This document shows, piece after piece, positions 58,781 to 64,000 of a stretch of DNA of 64,000 nt. The notes beneath the pieces are model-generated. The model saw nothing but the letters and a program-made list of their open reading frames with translations, had not been told where the DNA came from and searched no databases. The DNA comes from Hydractinia symbiolongicarpus (Eukaryota > Cnidaria > Hydrozoa > Anthoathecata > Hydractiniidae): contig NC_079882.1 in the NCBI RefSeq assembly GCF_029227915.1, positions 24,865,001 to 24,929,000 of the forward strand, read 5' to 3'. Position 1 is the stretch's first letter, and every line of letters starts with the position of its first letter. The translations under genes and the position numbers were made by a program.

Positions 58781-59938
58781 TTAAGATGTCATGCTTATAG
58801 AATCACCACCGTCATCTTGCGTGACTAAACAATTGGTACCAGTCCTCCGTGGCATTTCTTGTGTTCGCATAGTGAAAGGGCTTCCAACCATGCTTGGTCT
58901 TGATGTTGATTTCACTTTAAATAACAATTTGATTTCATTTCTCCATCGTGAATCGAATACACTATATAAAACAGGATTAATAGCTACATGAAATGGATGT
59001 GAAATCAGACCCACGATGGAGAGAGCTTCATAGGTTTTGTTATCAATCTTTTCTCTCAATAAAAAGTACAGGGATATCACACTGTGTGGGAAAACGAAAC
59101 AAATAAACGCCAACAACAGCGCGGCGACAATTTTCATTATTCGTTTCGTTTCCTTTAATCTTCTAACAAGGAGTTTGGGTTCCATTGAAACCTGAATCGT
59201 CGCATCCAGTAAACCCTTTCTCACAATACGTATGATGTTAATATACAAAACTGTCACTACAGATATAGGTAATAGATTGAGCACAATTAAACTGTACCAT
59301 GAATAGCCCAATTGACCCTTTTTACTCGGCCATTCCGGTAAGCAACGGTCGTGTTCATTAACGTCATAAAAAACTAACAAAGGAATTGCGTTAATCATGC
59401 CGAATATGATATTAAAACATGTCAATATGATAATGACCTTCTTGGAGTTAAACATTGGATTTGATATACCCGAGTGTCTCTCTACGCTAATTATTACTAT
59501 GAATCCCAAACCAATAAACGCGCCTAGATCAACACCACTCCGGAATGTTTTACACAATACTTGTCCATACTGCCATTTTTGTGTCCAAAAATACGGTGTC
59601 AGTATCATTTGGAAAACTGCAAACAGAAGATCGCATATTGCTAAACCAACTAATAACTTTTGGTATCTTATTAAAGTAAATCTTCCTTTCCAAGCTACGA
59701 TGAGAACCAAGGAATTACCCTGAATGCCTATTAAAGAAGCTATTATTGTTGCTATTGCTAAGGTTCTTGCTATTATATCTTGGCTATCCACAAATTCTGT
59801 AGATGGTGGCACAGAGGGAGAACAGAATGTAAACTTTGTACCCAATGCGGCTGATATGTCTTTATTATCACACGTGCAGTTAACGTCGGGAATCAAAAAA
59901 ACAGTGCATACATCCTCTAATGATTTTAAATTCGTCAT
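58781..59938 (-). CDS. Class A (rhodopsin-family) GPCR 2, 385 aa
   Basis: Paralogue of GPCR 1 on the same strand. ATG 59938 (TTTAAAATGA) is chosen: it best matches the paralogue's ectodomain. An in-frame extension to 60085 has no clear signal peptide. A signal sequence on an unseen upstream exon is possible. Ectodomain C11, C21, C23, C39; TM1 GIQGN; TM2 LAICD (D103); TM3 cysteine C129 and ECL2 C199; ERH (153-155) in place of DRY; TM6 FVFPHS; TM7 NPVLY (321-325); a short tail with TRPSMVGS. The ligand is unknown. Confidence 0.9.
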   Translation of the reverse strand: MTNLKSLEDVCTVFLIPDVNCTCDNKDISAALGTKFTFCSPSVPPSTEFVDSQDIIARTLAIATIIASLIGIQGNSLVLIVAWKGRFTLIRYQKLLVGLAICDLLFAVFQMILTPYFWTQKWQYGQVLCKTFRSGVDLGAFIGLGFIVIISVERHSGISNPMFNSKKVIIILTCFNIIFGMINAIPLLVFYDVNEHDRCLPEWPSKKGQLGYSWYSLIVLNLLPISVVTVLYINIIRIVRKGLLDATIQVSMEPKLLVRRLKETKRIMKIVAALLLAFICFVFPHSVISLYFLLREKIDNKTYEALSIVGLISHPFHVAINPVLYSVFDSRWRNEIKLLFKVKSTSRPSMVGSPFTMRTQEMPRRTGTNCLVTQDDGGDSISMTS

Positions 59939-60089
59939 TTTAAACATCAAATCGTTAATTCGACTTTTCTTTCGTGTGTAAAATCTACTTCCAACTAAAT
60001 AGTTCTCTATAACGTATCTATTTTTATCTAAAGAAAAGTCACACAAAAATATACTTGAATTTGACAAAGTGGTACACCTTATCACGAAT

Positions 60090-62180
60090 ATATAGATCCA
60101 GACCGAGGTACTTTATGCTTCTTTTCAAAATGTCAACCAGTTAACGTCAGCACTTCAAAAAAACAATAAAAATTACAACTGAATCATCCACACACAACAA
60201 GCATTACTTCCCTTCTTTCAATTTTAAATGTAAATATTTTTCTCATCCGCTTTTCCGTCTTTCGCTCGTCATAGATTTATGTAAACAAATCGTTTTAAAA
60301 CCATTTCTAACGTTAGTTTGTTTGCTTTGCTTTTATAAAAGAAACACAATCTGTAAATAATCTCTAATTCTTGTGATTAATCTCAATTCTGTTGATAAAA
60401 AACATCTCTCTTATCATATAAACTTTTTTTTTAACCTGAGCATAATTTATTCTGACATCACAAAAAAATTGATACGATTTTTTCCCTATAACTTTGCATT
60501 TAACGTACATCTATGCCTTTTTTTGCTTTAAACTTAATCAAAACATATCCTTTGTTGACCGATTCTCGTTTGTGCACGTTTAGTTAGTTATTTTTATGAC
60601 AAAAACAAAAATGACTTTCTCGCAAGCTAAATACACAATAGTTGCTTAGTAACGATAATAAGTGGTGTTTAGAATGCGCCTAAAAATATAAACGTTTGGG
60701 CACATTTACCTTGGGCCATATCCTTTAGTGACCTGGGCATCAAATTGTTTGGGTCTCGTCCTAACTCGAAAATGAAATTCAATAGATTTATATTGGTTCT
60801 TGTTTGGACTTTCGATTTTAAAGTTTATCTATCGTTAGTAATTCCGGACCAGAAAAAGATATTAAACAAATTAAAAAAAAGGTGCTTAATCACCCTAAGT
60901 AAGTGGTCCTTAATAGCTAGCGTAAAGTTGATCAAATCTTTTGAAAGTATGTCAAAGATACAACCACTCTTATATGCTGACGTAAACTGGCTTGTTAACA
61001 CGAATTAAAGTTAGATGACAATGTACATGAGTTTTGTATAATTACCACTTTTCAAGTAAAATCTACTAAAATCTATAAGTTTTTAGCAATGTGATATAAG
61101 GAACAATTTAATCTTCCCATTTTAACTCCTTTTTGTGTTTTTTTTCGAGTAGAACGTTTATATTCATCGTAGCAGCTTCTTTTTGTTCTTGATTCTCAAT
61201 ATTTATTTATGTATTTACTTTGGTATTAGGTAGGCATCAAATCAAAGAATGTTTTTGATGTAAGTGGGTCACAAATAGCACCTACCATGGCAACATAGTC
61301 TCTAGGGCTTGTTAATTTTTTTATACATTCTGTATAACATTCCCGACATCAACATACACATTTCAACTAAAAAATTTGTCTTGAATTGGTCAACAAAACA
61401 AGGCGCATGCGCTGTTTTACGACAATTTTTTATAGAATAATATTGTGATTTTTTTTAATTCTCTTGTTAGAGGCGCCATGCCTTTATGCATGGTAAAAGA
61501 GTATTTAGCATAACGTAGCTAAGTCGATTTTTAAACTCAGGGAATGTAAAGACGTCTAAGATTTGATGCCAAGATTTAATTAAATTAAATTTTACTAATT
61601 ATTAATTTCATCTTTAGAAATTCATATGTACAAATTTATCGATTCTCAATAACATAGGGATATAAAAAGTATTAATCGGCGGTCTTATAAATAATAATAT
61701 AATACCTTAGTGTACTAAAGGCGAGGAAATTAATTGTGTCAATACATTACGTACGCTTTTGTTTCACGTTGTTGTTCAATATTATTAATTTTAAAAACAT
61801 TTTAAAATTTTTTTCTTCGCGGTGGACGATAAGGTGAATCCATATTAATTAATTGTGAAAAAACAAAACAAATATATATAAAACAAAAAAAAATAAAAAA
61901 TAAAATAAGCAAACAGCAGATTTTTTTAAACTCACGAATCGAACTTTCCACAAGCTGTTTATCCTGTGCTTGAAAATTTCCTCGCTTATCTTTCAAACAT
62001 TCGCGCATAAAAAATTAATTATGCAAATACGGTAATTTATGATTGTAAATTTCCAAATATAGAAAAAAAAAGTTTATTTTTATCAAAATATTTTTCTTTG
62101 TAGTCTTTCTATGGTCTTGTCAACAAAAAGAAAGCTGTTAATACCCAACACGAATGTTATTTAGTGTGTTTTTTCACGGA
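60090..62180. other. Gene-free stretch upstream of GPCR 2
   Basis: Very AT-rich. A 68-codon minus-strand frame (62008-61802) begins MRECLKDKRGNFQAQDKQLV and runs into a hydrophobic, T-rich-DNA-encoded stretch. A GTGAGT donor follows SSI, so it might be a small first exon, but no partner was found. Confidence 0.35.
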
Positions 62181-62187
62181 TACGAAT

Positions 62188-64000
62188 TTACTGGAAATGG
62201 GGTATCAAGCGGACATTTCCCATTTTTTTGCCATTAACAACAATTCCAACATTGTTCTCAATAGCGTTTGGACTTCTTTTTTTACCAATCACTTGCTTGT
62301 TAACGTGAGATAACTCAGCGTCAGTATATCCTAATCGTTTAAGGTCCTTCTTGTCATTTCTATCAAGTTTATCAGTATTAGCACGCATGTAGTGGTGAAT
62401 AGCATTTCTTTGGAGACTGTTAAAGGCATGACCAAGTTGTTTTAGCGCCAAACCTGGTATTTTTGCGTAATAAGGGAATTGTCGAACATCTGGGACAACT
62501 GATTTACTCCTTGTGTCTTTTATAATCTGATTGACAAATTGATTAATCTTTTTTGGATCAATGCCATGTGTCTTCTTCTTTGAACTTTTTATACTTCTTC
62601 CAATTGCATAGGTGCTGAAATCTCGTAAGCGTTCACGATCATTGATGTCTGGATTAAGTGAACTGGCAACTGGAGTTACCCTCACATTTTCACTGTCACC
62701 AACTTTTGTACCCGTAACAAATACACTGCCTCCTTCGTTTGCGGGGTTACTAGGAGCAAATGGACTGAGCAAGTTATTTTGAAGATTTGCTCCCCCTGCA
62801 ACCAATTGTGGTGGAATAATTAACGAAGGCACTGGCTTTTCGATTTCACCACCTCCATTTGCAAAGGATTCCTTTAATGGAAAGAATCTTTGATCATCTC
62901 CATGTAAGGGATCATCTTCAGGCTCCCTCTCTGTGTCTGGGGGTCTTCTCTCTCCCTCATCTTCATCAACCAGTCTCTTCTCGTTTTCGTCATCATCCAT
63001 TCTTGCATGGTTATGCATAAACTCCTCGTCCTCATCGTGTCCATGATGCTCATCATCGTGGTGATCCTCTTCATGCTCGTGCTCATCTTCGTGTCCATGC
63101 CCGTACTCGTCCTCATGTCCGTGCTCACGATCGTCCTCATGTTCGCGCCCATGTTCCTCTCCATCTCCTTCGTGAGCATGACCCTCTTCATGGTCACCTT
63201 CTCTTTCTCCATGGTCGTCATCATGTTCATCGTCATCTGGACGTGGTTCGTGATGGAACTCTTTAGCATTATCATCTTCATTATGTTTGTCATCTTCATG
63301 CCGTTCATCCTCACGTGAATCATCATCGCGACGATCGTCGTCGTGCATGTTGCCGCCATGACGTTCGTCATCATCTTCTTGTGGGCGAGCGGCGAATTCT
63401 TGCAGGTCTACACCTCTGTTTGCTATGGTTGGAAAAACTTCTAAATGATGCGTATCAGGTTCACCAATCCGTCCAAAACCCAAAGGTGGTAATCTTGGTG
63501 GAAACTGATCACCATCTTCACGTTCATCTTCATTTCTATATCGCATTCCAGGATCTTCAATCAAATGTTTTTGATGTCTAAATTTATCCGCTTTGTAAGC
63601 TTTTGGTCGATAACGGAAGTTATCTTCCCTGAATCTAAAAAGTAATACATGCCTTATAAGAAACAGAAAATTTAGCAATCATTTTCAGCCTTGCCATTTT
63701 TCTTTATATTGTGTTTATTTTTCGGCAATTCGCAGCCTCATTTTCTCACATTCGTCTACATGAAGAAAGCCTAATTTATTTTTAGACAGGTATGGACACA
63801 ACAGGTTTACGTACAAGATATAAAGCAAAAATTTGACAAGTTTCGATCTCAATAAATCGTTTTGAGACTTTGAGAAACTTAGATAAGCACAATGCAAATT
63901 ACTTATAATGCAATATATATATATATATATATTAATTATAAGAATATTAAATATAAAATAAATTAATACCTTCTTTCTTTGATATTTGTCAGTTCCCTGT
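62188..64000 (-). CDS. His/Asp/Glu-rich protein, 3' part of gene, 5' end off window
   Basis: Terminal exon 63634-62188 (481 codons before the stop) preceded by acceptor ACTTTTTAG. The upstream exon 64000-63970 ends AAG|GTATTA, and its frame (RELTNIKERR) joins in phase (AG|A). The protein runs: basic/aromatic start (FRYRPKAYKADKFRHQK), a ~140-residue tract almost entirely H, E, D and G (for example HGHEDEHEHEEDHHDDEHHG), a Pro/Asn linker (SLIIPPQLVAGGANLQ), then a basic C-terminal third (IDPKKINQFVNQIIKD; LKRLGYTDAELSHV; KKRSPN, a dibasic site). The His-acid tract could bind divalent metal ions (inference). No family was recognised. The N-terminus, including any signal peptide, is off the right edge. 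Confidence 0.75.
63911..63932. repeat. (AT)n microsatellite
   Basis: A short alternating AT run in the last intron of the His/Asp/Glu-rich gene. Confidence 0.9.

Noticed and set aside
59397-59981. Plus-strand frames opposite GPCR 2
   Set aside because: Antisense shadows of the receptor's membrane segments.
62874-63581. Met/Thr-rich and other long frames overlapping the His/Asp/Glu tract on both strands
   Set aside because: Shadow frames of a low-complexity GAN/CAN-rich coding tract.

Overview
The window looks like nuclear DNA of an animal, most likely a cnidarian and perhaps a hydrozoan. It is very AT-rich. Genes have GT-AG introns. They include metazoan families (anoctamin, MARCH1/8-type RING-CH ligase, class A GPCRs, CRAL-TRIO proteins). 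The intergenic and intronic space is full of small DNA transposons, SINE and LINE pieces and simple repeats. The species cannot be named from the sequence alone.

Layout. 1-3.6 kb: a dead P-element/THAP9-like transposase (+), a small convergent two-exon gene (-) and the 5' part of an RTE-like LINE (-). 4.1-15.6 kb: twelve exons of an anoctamin (TMEM16) gene on the minus strand. They cover the cytosolic N-terminal ~413 residues, and the gene continues off the left edge. Its introns hold a 1.34-kb TA-flanked DNA transposon and a 2-kb TTA-flanked Harbinger-like element. 18.2-20.1 kb: a second Harbinger-like element with related ends and a ~24-copy minisatellite. 22.3-23.7 kb: a possible first exon and a nest of two foldback elements. 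26.1-28.8 kb: a two-exon TTC9-like TPR gene. 29.1-37.1 kb: three intronless CRAL-TRIO genes (+, -, +), with a decayed BEL/Pao pol between the second and third. 39.4-41.4 kb: a basic, serine-rich two-exon gene (-) whose start codon lies about 50 bp from a ~270-bp GAA/TTC repeat. 47.1-49.4 kb: a complete three-exon MARCH1/8 orthologue (+). 51.5-52.9 and 58.8-59.9 kb: two paralogous, apparently single-exon class A GPCRs (-). Between them lies a decayed Harbinger-type N-terminal coding remnant. 62.2-64.0 kb: a partial gene (-) for a protein with a very long His/Asp/Glu-rich tract.

How things fit together. The two GPCRs share an N-terminal cysteine pattern C-X9-C-X-C-X15-C, so they probably arose by duplication and may bind related ligands. 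CRAL-TRIO genes 1 and 3 are about 95% identical over a 345-bp block but diverge sharply upstream of it, which suggests recent gene conversion. The two Harbinger-like elements share the TSD, the terminal motif, TACGAA-rich subterminal DNA and a 53-bp internal period. They look like a lineage of non-autonomous elements that carry or spread satellite DNA. Exon structures were inferred by hand from splice signals, frame and family similarity, and no search was run.
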